In this document: positions 7,451-13,390 of the stretch, one piece after another
How the letters are laid out: every line of letters begins with the position of its first letter
How positions within the stretch are numbered: the first letter of the stretch is position 1
DNA from: an uncultured Acetobacter sp.
GTDB lineage: Bacteria; Pseudomonadota; Alphaproteobacteria; Acetobacterales; Acetobacteraceae
Length of the DNA: 13,390 nucleotides
Reading direction: 5' to 3'
Assembly (NCBI RefSeq): GCF_937875265.1
Contig: NZ_CALLXM010000103.1
Span: forward strand, 1-13,390
The notes under the pieces: model-generated
The model's input: only the letters and a program-made list of their open reading frames with translations
Told to the model about the DNA's origin: nothing
Databases searched by the model: none
Position numbers and translations under genes: made by a program

Positions 7451-8287
7451 CTATTCTTCCATCACCGCGCCCGCAGGGGCTGCCGGTGACCATTGCAGAT
7501 GCTGCCCGCCATCAAGCGCCAGCATCTGGCCCGTAACCGACGGCAGGGCCAGCAGGGCCAGCGTTGCCCGTGCCACTTCCGCCGGTGAGGTGCCATACCC
7601 CAGCGGAACAGACCCGCATTGCTTTGCAAACTGCTCTTCCGTCTGGCGCGGGCTGGGGAGCGCCGGGCCGGGGCCAATGGCATTTACCCGAATTTTTTTG
7701 GGCGCCAGCGCTAGCGCCATGGTCTGCGTAAGCGTCCACAAGGCACTTTTGGACACCGTGTAGCTTATGAAATGCGGCGTAAGAGACCACACACGCTCAT
7801 CCAGCATGTTCAGAATCATCCCCTCCGCCGAAGCCGGAAGGGCTTTGGCAAAGGCCTGCATCAGCACAAAAGGCGCCCGCAGGTTGGGCTTCATATGCCC
7901 GACCCAGCTCTCGCGTGAGGCATCATCCCACTCATCACGCTCAAAGGTGGAGGCATTGTTCACCAGCACACCCAGCGGGCCACCCAGCGCGTCCATCGCA
8001 CCGGGGACCAGCGGAGTCACGTCCTCTTCCCGCGCCAGATCGCCCTGAAGCAGGCAGCCCTTGCGGCCACGGCTTTCAACGGCTTTCAGCGTTGCTTCCG
8101 CCCCTTCCCGGTCTCCCCGGTAATGGATAGCGACATCAAACCCCGCTTCAGCCAGAGCCAGCACAATGGCCTGCCCCAAACGCGCCTTACCACCTGTTAC
8201 CAGTGCGCGGCGCGGAATGCAGGGGGAGAGTGGGAACACACTGAGCGGCACGGAGGTCACGCAGGCATTAGGCACAGGCGCGCTCAT
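7451..8287 (-). CDS. Short-chain dehydrogenase/reductase, probably a pteridine reductase/FolM-type enzyme
   Basis: 278 residues. A Rossmann nucleotide motif TGGKARLG is at residues 31-38, an NNAS motif at 110-113, and the catalytic YTVSK with Tyr176 and Lys180. Where most SDRs place the catalytic Ser there is Asp163 (ILNMLDERVW), as in trypanosomatid PTR1 and the FolM-like group; IGPGPAL (204-210) also fits that group. The Gly-rich loop has Lys-Ala-Arg, suggesting NADPH. Translation is probably coupled to recR (ATGA overlap at 8284-8287), and folB follows after 5 nt. A role in reducing dihydropterins for tetrahydropterin or folate is inferred from the Asp substitution and the folB neighbour. 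The first 25 residues are Pro/Val-rich and unlike the fold, so a later start is possible. A general SDR remains the fallback. Confidence 0.85.
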   Translation of the reverse strand: MSAPVPNACVTSVPLSVFPLSPCIPRRALVTGGKARLGQAIVLALAEAGFDVAIHYRGDREGAEATLKAVESRGRKGCLLQGDLAREEDVTPLVPGAMDALGGPLGVLVNNASTFERDEWDDASRESWVGHMKPNLRAPFVLMQAFAKALPASAEGMILNMLDERVWSLTPHFISYTVSKSALWTLTQTMALALAPKKIRVNAIGPGPALPSPRQTEEQFAKQCGSVPLGYGTSPAEVARATLALLALPSVTGQMLALDGGQHLQWSPAAPAGAVMEE

Positions 8288-8880
8288 GCCGGCCGCCGTG
8301 CGCCAAGGGCCGCGGCCAGAGTGCCATCATCCAGCACGTCTAGAGCGCCGCCTACGGGCATGCCCTGCGCAACGCGGCTTACTGTTACACCCCCGTAAAG
8401 GGCCAGTTTATCCATCAGCCAGTGCATGGTTGTCGCTCCCTCTACCGTTGCACCCAGTGCAAGAATGACTTCCCGCACGCTGCCCTGCTCCAGCCGGTCC
8501 AGCAGCGGGATGATATTCAGGTCTTCCGGGCCAATGCCCGCCAGAGGGGAAAGCGTGCCCCCCAGAACCTGATACACACCCCGATGCACCCCCGCGCGCT
8601 CCAGCGCCCAGAGATCTCCCACCGTTTCCACCACGCACACAACGCTTGGGTCACGCAGGGGGTCCGTGCAGATATGGCAGGGGTCCACCGTGTCTAGATT
8701 GCCGCAGGTGGAACAGGTTTTTACCGCAGCGCCCGCACGCTCCAGCGCGCGGGCCAGCGGCACAAGGCGCGCCTGCGGGTCACGCAGCAGAAACAGGGCA
8801 ATACGGCGGGCAGAGCGCGGGCCAAAGCCCGGCAACCGCCCCAAAAGCCTGATCAGCTGCTCTATTTCGTGGCCGCCCAT
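8284..8880 (-). CDS. recR: Recombination mediator protein RecR
   Basis: 198 residues, the standard size, from ATG 8880 with GGAG 6 nt upstream. The N-terminal helix-hairpin-helix region is at about 10-35 (LIRLLGRLPGFGPRSARRIA). A four-cysteine zinc finger follows (Cys56, 59, 68, 71 in CSTCGNLDTVDPCHIC). A Toprim domain runs from about 80 to 175 (VCVVETVGDLWALE, then EVILALGATVEGATT). RecR forms a ring that with RecO loads RecA at gaps in the RecF pathway. It lies 16 bases after ybaB, the usual dnaX-ybaB-recR order, and overlaps the SDR start by four bases. Confidence 0.97.
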   Translation of the reverse strand: MGGHEIEQLIRLLGRLPGFGPRSARRIALFLLRDPQARLVPLARALERAGAAVKTCSTCGNLDTVDPCHICTDPLRDPSVVCVVETVGDLWALERAGVHRGVYQVLGGTLSPLAGIGPEDLNIIPLLDRLEQGSVREVILALGATVEGATTMHWLMDKLALYGGVTVSRVAQGMPVGGALDVLDDGTLAAALGARRPA

Positions 8881-8896
8881 ACCGCACTCCGTCCGT

Positions 8897-9220
8897 TCAG
8901 AACGGCAGTTTCATACCAGCAGGCAGGTTCAGGCCACCGGTCACTTTCTGCATTTCTTCCGCAGCCGTTGCGTCCAGTTTGACACGGGCATCCGCACAGG
9001 CTGCCATAATCAGGTCCTGCAACATTTCCATTTCGGAAGGGTCTGCCAGCTTGGGGTCAATCTGGATGGAGCGCATGTCGCCCTTGCCGCTCAGCACAAT
9101 TTTCACCATGCCCGCGCCAGCGGAACCTTCAATGTTTATGGCTTCCAGTGAGCTTTGCATGGCTTCCATTTTTGCCTGCATCTGGGTAGCCTGCTTCATA
9201 AGTCCGGCAAGATTTTTCAC
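8897..9220 (-). CDS. ybaB: YbaB/EbfC family nucleoid-associated protein
   Basis: 107 residues starting at GTG 9220 with GGAG 7 nt upstream. The N-terminal helix MKNLAGLMKQATQMQAKMEAMQ, the central beta part (GMVKIVLSGKGDMRSIQIDP) and the C-terminal helical segment with AAEEMQKVTGGLNLPAG match the YbaB DNA-binding dimer family. Members bind DNA as tweezer-like dimers. The exact role is unsettled, but the gene almost always sits between dnaX and recR, as here. Confidence 0.95.
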   Translation of the reverse strand: MKNLAGLMKQATQMQAKMEAMQSSLEAINIEGSAGAGMVKIVLSGKGDMRSIQIDPKLADPSEMEMLQDLIMAACADARVKLDATAAEEMQKVTGGLNLPAGMKLPF

Positions 9221-9256
9221 AGCATCTCTCCTTGTCTGGCTGCATGAGCGCAGCCC

Positions 9257-9304
9257 GGCGCATGCCTTATGCGCCTTACTCCAGTTATGGCCGGAAATCC
9301 GGCC
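9257..9304 (-). repeat. Tandem hairpins in the dnaX-ybaB gap
   Basis: Two perfect inverted repeats fill the 96-base gap. GGCGCAT (9257-9263) pairs with ATGCGCC (9269-9275), a 7-bp stem with a 5-nt loop. GGCCGG (9289-9294) pairs with CCGGCC (9299-9304), a 6-bp stem with a 4-nt loop. Neither is followed by a T-run on the minus strand. They could lower read-through, protect mRNA ends or be processing sites within the operon. Confidence 0.6.
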
Positions 9305-9316
9305 CGTTTGTCCGGT

Positions 9317-11290
9317 CTAGTCTATCGACAGGCCCGGGTCGGAAGGTCGTTCATCCTCGTCCAGCAACTCAGCGTCAAGCGGGGCGAAGACAAGTTCGGG
9401 GGGTTCTTCGGGCGGCAGGCCATACTCATCCAGACCATGATCCTGCACATCACCCAGTTCAGCATCCGGGAAGACGGCCAGAATGGCCTTCACCAGTGGA
9501 TGCGCCTGTGCAGTACGCCGCTGGAACTGGATGATTTCAGCGCCTTGCTCATCCAGCGTCGGCTCACCCTCGTCCTGAGCCAGACGAATGCGCCAGGACA
9601 TGCCGGAAGCACTTTCCAGCACTTTCTGAAACTGGCGCGGCAGATCCTGCGGCAGGTCAGGCTGCATCCGCATGATAATGGCGCCCGGCGCGAAGGAGAT
9701 AACGTGCACGCCATTGCGCAAATGCCCGTGCAACAGGGCCTCGCGCCGATCCTTGACCAACGCCACGGCCTCACGCCACGTGCGCGGCACCACAGGCCCT
9801 TGTGGTTCCGGCTCGGCCACGGGTTCTGGCATGATGGCAAGAGGCGCCTCAGCCTCCTGCACTGCTACGGCAGACGCTCTGGCACCACCGGACATACCTG
9901 CAACCATACGCAAGGGTGGCGGGGCCTCCTGTCCGCCCGGTCTGCCGCCTTCAGACCGGGCCTCACTCAGAGCGGAGGGCGCGTTCCCCTCCGGCCCGGC
10001 AGCCCCACCCTGTCCGGACAGGCGCCGCACCAGATCTTCAGGTGAAGGCAAATCCGCCACGTAACACAGCCGAATTAACACCATATCCGCCGCAGCCCGG
10101 CGGTCTGGTGCCATTTCCACTTCCTTCAGCCCCTTTACCAGCATCTGCCAGGCGCGCATGAGCACCGGCACGGGCAGGGCTTCAGCCATCTGGGTGCCGC
10201 GCACCCGTTCAGCCTCCGGCATGTCAGCTGAATCCCGCAGGGAAGGCACAGCCCGCAGACGGGAAATGGTGTGGATCAGGTCCAGCATATCGCCCAGAAC
10301 CAGTCCCAGATCTGCACCGCGCTCATGCGCCGCATCGGCCAGAGCCAGAGCCTGATCGGGCTTGCCGGTCATGGCGGCATCCAGCAGGTCAAATACCACC
10401 TGCCGGTCAGCCAGCCCCAGCATGTCACTGACGACGGACGCCCCGATCTCGGCCTGACCCTCACCCTGAGCAATGGCCTGATCAAGCAGGGACAACCCAT
10501 CACGCACAGAGCCATCTGCCGCACGGGCTATCAGTGCCAGAGCGTTTTCGGAAAGCCGGACATGTTCTTTTTCAGCAATACGGGCAAACAGCGCGGCCAG
10601 ATCGGCCTGCGGCACCCGGCGCAGATCAAACCGCTGGCAACGGGAAAGCACCGTAACCGGCACTTTCCGCAATTCCGTCGTTGCAAAAATGAAGGTGACC
10701 TGTGCGGGCGGCTCTTCCAGCGTTTTGAGCAACGCATTGAAGGCGTTGCGTGAGAGCATGTGCACTTCATCGATGATGAAGACTTTCATGCGGCCCTGCA
10801 TGGGGCGGAACCGTGTGGCCTCAATAATCTCGCGCACATCATCCACGCCGGTGCGGGAGGCGGCGTCCATTTCCAGCACGTCAGGGTGCCGGTCATTCAG
10901 AATAGCAACGCAGTTAGGGCATACGCCGCACGGGTCTGCCGTGGGGCCACCCTTACCATCCGGCCCAATGCAGTTGAGCGCACGGGCAATAATACGGGCG
11001 GTCGTGGTTTTCCCCACCCCGCGCACGCCTGTCAGCATAAAGGCATGCGCCACACGCCCCAGCGCAAAGGCATTGCGCAATGTGCGAACCATGGCTTCCT
11101 GACCAATTAGGTCATCAAAAGTCGTGGGGCGATATTTGCGCGCAAGAACGCGGTAAGGGGAGGTATTTTGAGGCTGAGAAACCGGGGCTGGCGCGGGTGG
11201 TGCCGCATCGCCAAACAGACCGGGGCCTTCCATCACGGGTTCGGGAAGTCCCTCATCCCGGGAGAGGTGCGCATCGGTCTTATCGTTCAT
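9317..11290 (-). CDS. dnaX: DNA polymerase III subunit tau (DnaX)
   Basis: 657 residues from ATG 11290. AAA+ clamp-loader motor: Walker A GVRGVGKT (88-95), a four-Cys zinc module (Cys107, 121, 124, 127; DPCGVCPNC), Walker B DEVH (174-177), sensor 1 FATTE (202-206) and the SRC arginine-finger motif (216-218). The N-terminus has about 40 extra Pro/Ala-rich residues before YRVLARKYRPTTFDD. A Pro/Gly/acidic linker (about 430-515) leads to the C-terminal tau region that contacts polymerase and helicase. The subunit couples the leading- and lagging-strand polymerases and loads the sliding clamp. I see no A-rich slippery heptamer in frame near the end of the ATPase part, so a frameshifted gamma form is not evident. 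It lies downstream of the SRP RNA gene and upstream of ybaB-recR. Confidence 0.96.
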   Translation of the reverse strand: MNDKTDAHLSRDEGLPEPVMEGPGLFGDAAPPAPAPVSQPQNTSPYRVLARKYRPTTFDDLIGQEAMVRTLRNAFALGRVAHAFMLTGVRGVGKTTTARIIARALNCIGPDGKGGPTADPCGVCPNCVAILNDRHPDVLEMDAASRTGVDDVREIIEATRFRPMQGRMKVFIIDEVHMLSRNAFNALLKTLEEPPAQVTFIFATTELRKVPVTVLSRCQRFDLRRVPQADLAALFARIAEKEHVRLSENALALIARAADGSVRDGLSLLDQAIAQGEGQAEIGASVVSDMLGLADRQVVFDLLDAAMTGKPDQALALADAAHERGADLGLVLGDMLDLIHTISRLRAVPSLRDSADMPEAERVRGTQMAEALPVPVLMRAWQMLVKGLKEVEMAPDRRAAADMVLIRLCYVADLPSPEDLVRRLSGQGGAAGPEGNAPSALSEARSEGGRPGGQEAPPPLRMVAGMSGGARASAVAVQEAEAPLAIMPEPVAEPEPQGPVVPRTWREAVALVKDRREALLHGHLRNGVHVISFAPGAIIMRMQPDLPQDLPRQFQKVLESASGMSWRIRLAQDEGEPTLDEQGAEIIQFQRRTAQAHPLVKAILAVFPDAELGDVQDHGLDEYGLPPEEPPELVFAPLDAELLDEDERPSDPGLSID

Positions 11291-11315
11291 GACAGTTCCG
11301 AAGAAAAAGACTCAC

Positions 11316-11340
11316 GCTCCTGTGGCCTGAGGCCCCGAGC
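11316..11340 (-). promoter_or_regulatory. Compound hairpin in the dnaX leader, downstream of SRP RNA
   Basis: On the minus strand GCTC (11340-11337) can pair with GAGC (11319-11316), enclosing an inner GGCC/GGCC stem (11334-11331 with 11327-11324) and a TCA loop. Six bases later comes a run of five T, ending 21 bases before the dnaX ATG. It resembles a weak terminator or attenuator between ffs and dnaX. The T-run is close but not adjacent, so strength is uncertain. Confidence 0.4.
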
Positions 11341-11350
11341 GGAAAAAGGT

Positions 11351-11445
11351 GGAAAGCCGAACAATGACCCGGTCGAAACTCACTAGGGCTGCTTCCTTCC
11401 GGATCTGACCAGGTTAGCAAGGCGCACGTCCACTGCCGACTTTCC
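11351..11445 (-). ncRNA. ffs: Signal recognition particle RNA, small bacterial (4.5S) type
   Basis: The minus strand over 11410-11391 carries the near-universal SRP helix 8 core: GGTCAGATCC then GGAAGGAAGC, followed by AGCCCTA. The ends pair: GGAAAGTCG at the 5' side (11445-11437) with CGGCTTTCC at the 3' side (11359-11351), giving a hairpin of about 95 nt, the usual size for the small form. A run of five T (11347-11343) follows the terminal stem and may end the transcript a few bases beyond. The RNA binds Ffh and targets membrane and secreted proteins co-translationally. A good promoter lies 8 bases upstream of the inferred 5' end. dnaX starts 60 bases downstream on the same strand. Confidence 0.95.
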
Positions 11446-11453
11446 GATTTGAG

Positions 11454-11482
11454 AGATAACACCAAACTGCCCTGCCTGCCAA
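11454..11482 (-). promoter_or_regulatory. Promoter of the SRP RNA gene
   Basis: Read on the minus strand: TTGGCA (11482-11477), a 17-nt spacer, then TTATCT (11459-11454), both close to the sigma-70 consensus. The inferred RNA 5' end is 8 bases after the -10 box. It may also drive dnaX by read-through. Confidence 0.75.
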
Positions 11483-11483
11483 C

Positions 11484-11522
11484 CCTGCCCGTTTCCCTCT
11501 TTGCCTTGCGGGAAGGGGCAGG
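11484..11522. repeat. Imperfect inverted repeat upstream of the ffs promoter
   Basis: CCTGCCCGTTTCCC (11484-11497) pairs with GGGAAGGGGCAGG (11510-11522): 13 pairs including one G-T, one bulged G and a 12-nt loop. It abuts the -35 box of ffs on one side and the leader of the secreted-protein gene on the other. No T-run follows, so it is not a normal terminator. An operator, supercoiling cruciform or boundary element are options. Confidence 0.5.
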
Positions 11523-11573
11523 CTAGGAGGTATAGGGTCTGAGCTATTCCCTGCCCCTTCAGAGAGTCTGAGC

Positions 11574-12005
11574 GTGCCCAAATTCAGCCTGTTCCCCCAT
11601 GCCGCCATGGTCCTGCTGGCCTCAGCCCTGACTGCTGCGCCGCTATACGCTCATGCCGATGATGATGACGACGAACTGCACCACCGCAGCACCGTCCCGA
11701 ATGCCCAGCTTCAGAAAGAGTTGGCTGTTCTGCAATATAAGCCTGAAGCGGCCAGCCCTGCATGCATCGAATCCCTGAAGGAGCTGCATAAAACGCAGGC
11801 CCAGCTGGAAGAAGAACAGACCCGCTCGCAGGATCAGGATCTGGCCATTGCACAGGACGTGCTGGAATCCGACTTTGAAAATTCCATTGAGCTCTGCTCC
11901 CCCGATGTGCGGCAGCTGTGTGAAACACGGAACCCCGACGTAACACTGGCCAAAGCCTGCGAAAAACTGGGCAGCATTCCGGATTCCGCAACGCCGGCAA
12001 ATTGA
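11574..12005 (+). CDS. Small secreted four-cysteine protein, function unknown
   Basis: 143 residues from GTG 11574, preceded by AGAGAG about 7 nt upstream; the in-frame ATG at 11607 has no ribosome site and would cut the signal peptide short. Residues 1-28 are a Sec signal peptide (basic start, hydrophobic AAMVLLASALTAAPL, cleavage after AHA). The mature chain begins with five Asp and a Glu. Residues 45-103 are Gln/Glu/Leu-rich and probably helical or coiled coil. Four Cys (64, 108, 116, 129) could form two disulfides in the periplasm. I do not recognise a family. It is divergent from the SRP RNA gene and followed 102 bases later by the ATPase gene, which has its own promoter, so the two need not be functionally linked. 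Confidence 0.75.
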   Translation: MPKFSLFPHAAMVLLASALTAAPLYAHADDDDDELHHRSTVPNAQLQKELAVLQYKPEAASPACIESLKELHKTQAQLEEEQTRSQDQDLAIAQDVLESDFENSIELCSPDVRQLCETRNPDVTLAKACEKLGSIPDSATPAN

Positions 12006-12030
12006 AACCCATGACGTATCATTTTTGCCC

Positions 12031-12058
12031 TTGGAACACGTTTCTATAACGATATAAT
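12031..12058 (+). promoter_or_regulatory. Sigma-70-like promoter of the BadF-type ATPase gene
   Basis: TTGGAA (12031-12036), a 16-nt spacer, then a perfect TATAAT (12053-12058), 49 bases before the ATG. This is one of the best promoter matches in the window. Confidence 0.75.
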
Positions 12059-12085
12059 TACAAGTCTGTTTTGTTCCTTATCTTT

Positions 12086-12099
12086 ACGGAGAACTCCGT
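12086..12099 (+). promoter_or_regulatory. Palindrome overlapping the likely ribosome-binding site
   Basis: ACGGAG (12086-12091) and CTCCGT (12094-12099) are perfect complements around AA. The GGAG in the left arm is the only Shine-Dalgarno-like sequence before the ATG at 12108 and is 16 nt away, rather far. Pairing would hide it, and four T follow the stem. It could be a translational switch, a protein operator or chance. Confidence 0.4.
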
Positions 12100-12107
12100 T
12101 TTGACCG

Positions 12108-13115
12108 ATGCGTGTTGTAATGCCTGATTCCCCTGCACTCCCTGCCCGGCCTTATGGTCCGGCCATTCTGGCTGTGGATGGGGGCGGCACCAAAACACTG
12201 GCCGTGCGGGTTGGACCAGACGCCAGCATTCAGGCGCTCAAGACAACCAAAGGCTGCAATCCCTTTGACCAGCCCGACTGGCAACACATTCTGGCAACCC
12301 TCGTCACACCTCTGGCCTCCGGCTTGCAGGCAGCAGCGTTCGGTGTGGCAGGATATGGAGAAAATCGGAAAACAGGGCAGCTCCTCCGCACCCATTTGCA
12401 CGAACTTTGCCCCCACACCCCGCTCAGCCTGACCAATGATGTCGATATGGCCTGCACTGGCGCCTTTGCTGGTGAAGCCGGTGTTCTCCTTCTTTCCGGA
12501 ACAGGTTCCATGGCATGGGGCACAGACGGCAAAGGTCAGACAGCCCGCGTTGGTGGCTGGGGGCCAGTTTTTGGAGATGAAGGCAGCGCATACTGGATTG
12601 GCCGCAAAGCCCTGCAGCGGGTGTGTCAGGCCATGGACGGGCGCGCGCCTGAGGCAAAACCGTTTGCACGAAAAATCTGCGCCGCCATGAACTGGCCTGA
12701 CGAAAACCCGGCAGCACTGGACGCACTGCTCGGCTGGTACAGCCAGCAGGAGCGCCCCCGGCCTGCTGTGGCACATTGTGCCCGCCTGATTGACCAGATG
12801 GCGGATGACGGTTGCCCGGAAGCCTGCGCCCTGATCACACAGGCAACACACCATCTGGCCAACCTTGTTCAGACAGCTCGAACCCGTTTTCCTGAACAGT
12901 CTCTGCCGTGGAGTTATGCAGGAAGCGTGTTTAAAAGCCGCCTGCTCCTCAGCACTCTGACAGAAACATGCGGAGCCCCTCAGCCGCCCCGCCTGCCACC
13001 CGTTGGCGGAGGACTTGTTCAGGCCGCCAAACTGGCCGGATGGCAGATAGATGCTGCATGGATCACGCAGCTTGCTCACGCGCTGGAAACCTATACCGCA
13101 CCAGAGAAACTGTAA
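12108..13115 (+). CDS. BadF/BadG/BcrA/BcrD-type ATPase, N-acetylglucosamine kinase-like
   Basis: 335 residues, typical for the sugar-kinase branch of this ASKHA-fold family. Phosphate-1 loop DGGGTKT (24-30), GVAGYG (79-84), catalytic-region NDVD (110-113), phosphate-2 loop SGTGS (130-134), the strongly conserved GGWGPVFGDEGSAYWIG (149-165), and an adenosine-site PVGGG (298-302). Eukaryotic N-acetylglucosamine kinase and bacterial glucosamine kinases share this pattern, so phosphorylation of an amino sugar, for example from cell-wall recycling, is the best guess; the substrate cannot be read from sequence. There is no signal peptide, so it is cytoplasmic. The start is ATG 12108, with an alternative ATG at 12120; the first 17 residues are not part of the fold. 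A strong promoter and a palindrome precede it. No partner gene (murQ, transporter) is visible. Confidence 0.88.
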   Translation: MRVVMPDSPALPARPYGPAILAVDGGGTKTLAVRVGPDASIQALKTTKGCNPFDQPDWQHILATLVTPLASGLQAAAFGVAGYGENRKTGQLLRTHLHELCPHTPLSLTNDVDMACTGAFAGEAGVLLLSGTGSMAWGTDGKGQTARVGGWGPVFGDEGSAYWIGRKALQRVCQAMDGRAPEAKPFARKICAAMNWPDENPAALDALLGWYSQQERPRPAVAHCARLIDQMADDGCPEACALITQATHHLANLVQTARTRFPEQSLPWSYAGSVFKSRLLLSTLTETCGAPQPPRLPPVGGGLVQAAKLAGWQIDAAWITQLAHALETYTAPEKL

Positions 13116-13390
13116 TGATCCTGATGCAAGACCATATTTTGGCATCTAGCTCTCTGTCATTTAGCTCCAATACCCGACACAGCCGCAAATCCCCCGCCTC
13201 AACACTCAACAATTTAAAAATTATTCGGAAACATAATTACATATAATAGGTTTTTGAAAAATCCCTTGATTATATTCCCCATATAAATTCTCAGTAAATA
13301 TTATTCATATCTGAAAATATATCATACCTCTCTACAGTTTTTAAATTATACACTCATACACCGTTCCGTACCCATCGTCTTTTATTCTGA
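13116..13390. other. AT-rich intergenic region without a visible gene
   Basis: From about 13200 on the sequence is dominated by A and T (TTTAAAAATTATT, TAATTACATATAATAGG, AAATATTATTCATAT), unlike the GC-rich genes elsewhere in the window. No reading frame with a ribosome site and family resemblance was found. TTGATT and several TATA-like hexamers occur but not at standard spacing. It may be the upstream control region of a gene beyond the window or an acquired segment edge. Confidence 0.5.

Noticed and set aside
9269..10045. A 258-codon plus-strand frame opposite the dnaX C-terminus
   Set aside because: No ribosome site or family motif, and it is fully covered by the tau linker and C-terminal coding sequence.
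10555..10580. A-rich stretch in dnaX (minus strand) as a programmed frameshift site
   Set aside because: The in-frame codons GAA AAA GAA do not form an X XXY YYZ slippery heptamer, and the site is near residue 240, before the end of the motor domain.
12084..13145. A 353-codon open frame on the minus strand opposite the BadF-type ATPase
   Set aside because: The plus-strand frame carries all ASKHA motifs and a good promoter; the antisense frame is Cys/Gly-rich without motifs.
1..13390. CRISPR arrays, tRNAs, insertion sequences, phage or defence genes
   Set aside because: No regularly spaced repeats, cloverleaf-like segments, transposase or integrase motifs or terminal repeats were found on either strand.

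Overview
The window looks like an ordinary stretch of chromosome from an acetic acid bacterium (Acetobacteraceae, most likely Acetobacter or a close relative). The support is indirect: moderately GC-rich DNA, alphaproteobacterial protein styles (class II-like AroA, an FYDLN-acid protein, the S1 C-terminus) and the order ffs-dnaX-ybaB-recR-SDR-folB. The assignment rests on recognised protein families, not on a database search. There is no sign of a prophage, transposon, CRISPR array, tRNA, rRNA or integration site.

Layout, left to right. (1) The 3' half of a methylthioribose kinase gene (mtnK, +, methionine salvage) enters at the left edge. (2) Convergent to it is a Tat-exported beta-propeller protein of the MRJP/yellow family (-). 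(3) A minus-strand block aroA-cmk-rpsA covers shikimate-pathway EPSP synthase, CMP kinase and ribosomal protein S1. aroA and cmk overlap by ATGA, and rpsA ends in a strong hairpin terminator. (4) Divergent from aroA is a small zinc-ribbon plus hyperacidic-tail FYDLN protein (+) of unknown function, ended by a bidirectional terminator. (5) A second minus-strand block reads, in transcription order, small SRP RNA (ffs), dnaX (Pol III tau), ybaB, recR, an SDR of the pteridine reductase/FolM type and folB. recR and the SDR overlap by ATGA, and folB starts 5 nt after the SDR, so DNA replication/repair genes and two pteridine-pathway candidates share one transcription unit. (6) Divergent from ffs is a short secreted four-cysteine protein of unknown function (+), followed by a BadF/BcrA-type sugar-kinase-fold ATPase (+) with a near-consensus promoter. 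(7) The last 275 bases are markedly AT-rich and show no gene.

I found no convincing undescribed system. The items worth a second look are small: two proteins of unknown function (the FYDLN protein and the Cys4 secreted protein), the exported yellow-family protein, the SDR-folB pair, and several inverted repeats in leaders and intergenic gaps (dnaX leader, dnaX-ybaB gap, aroA/FYDLN gap, ffs upstream region, ATPase leader). All functional calls come from reading motifs by eye.
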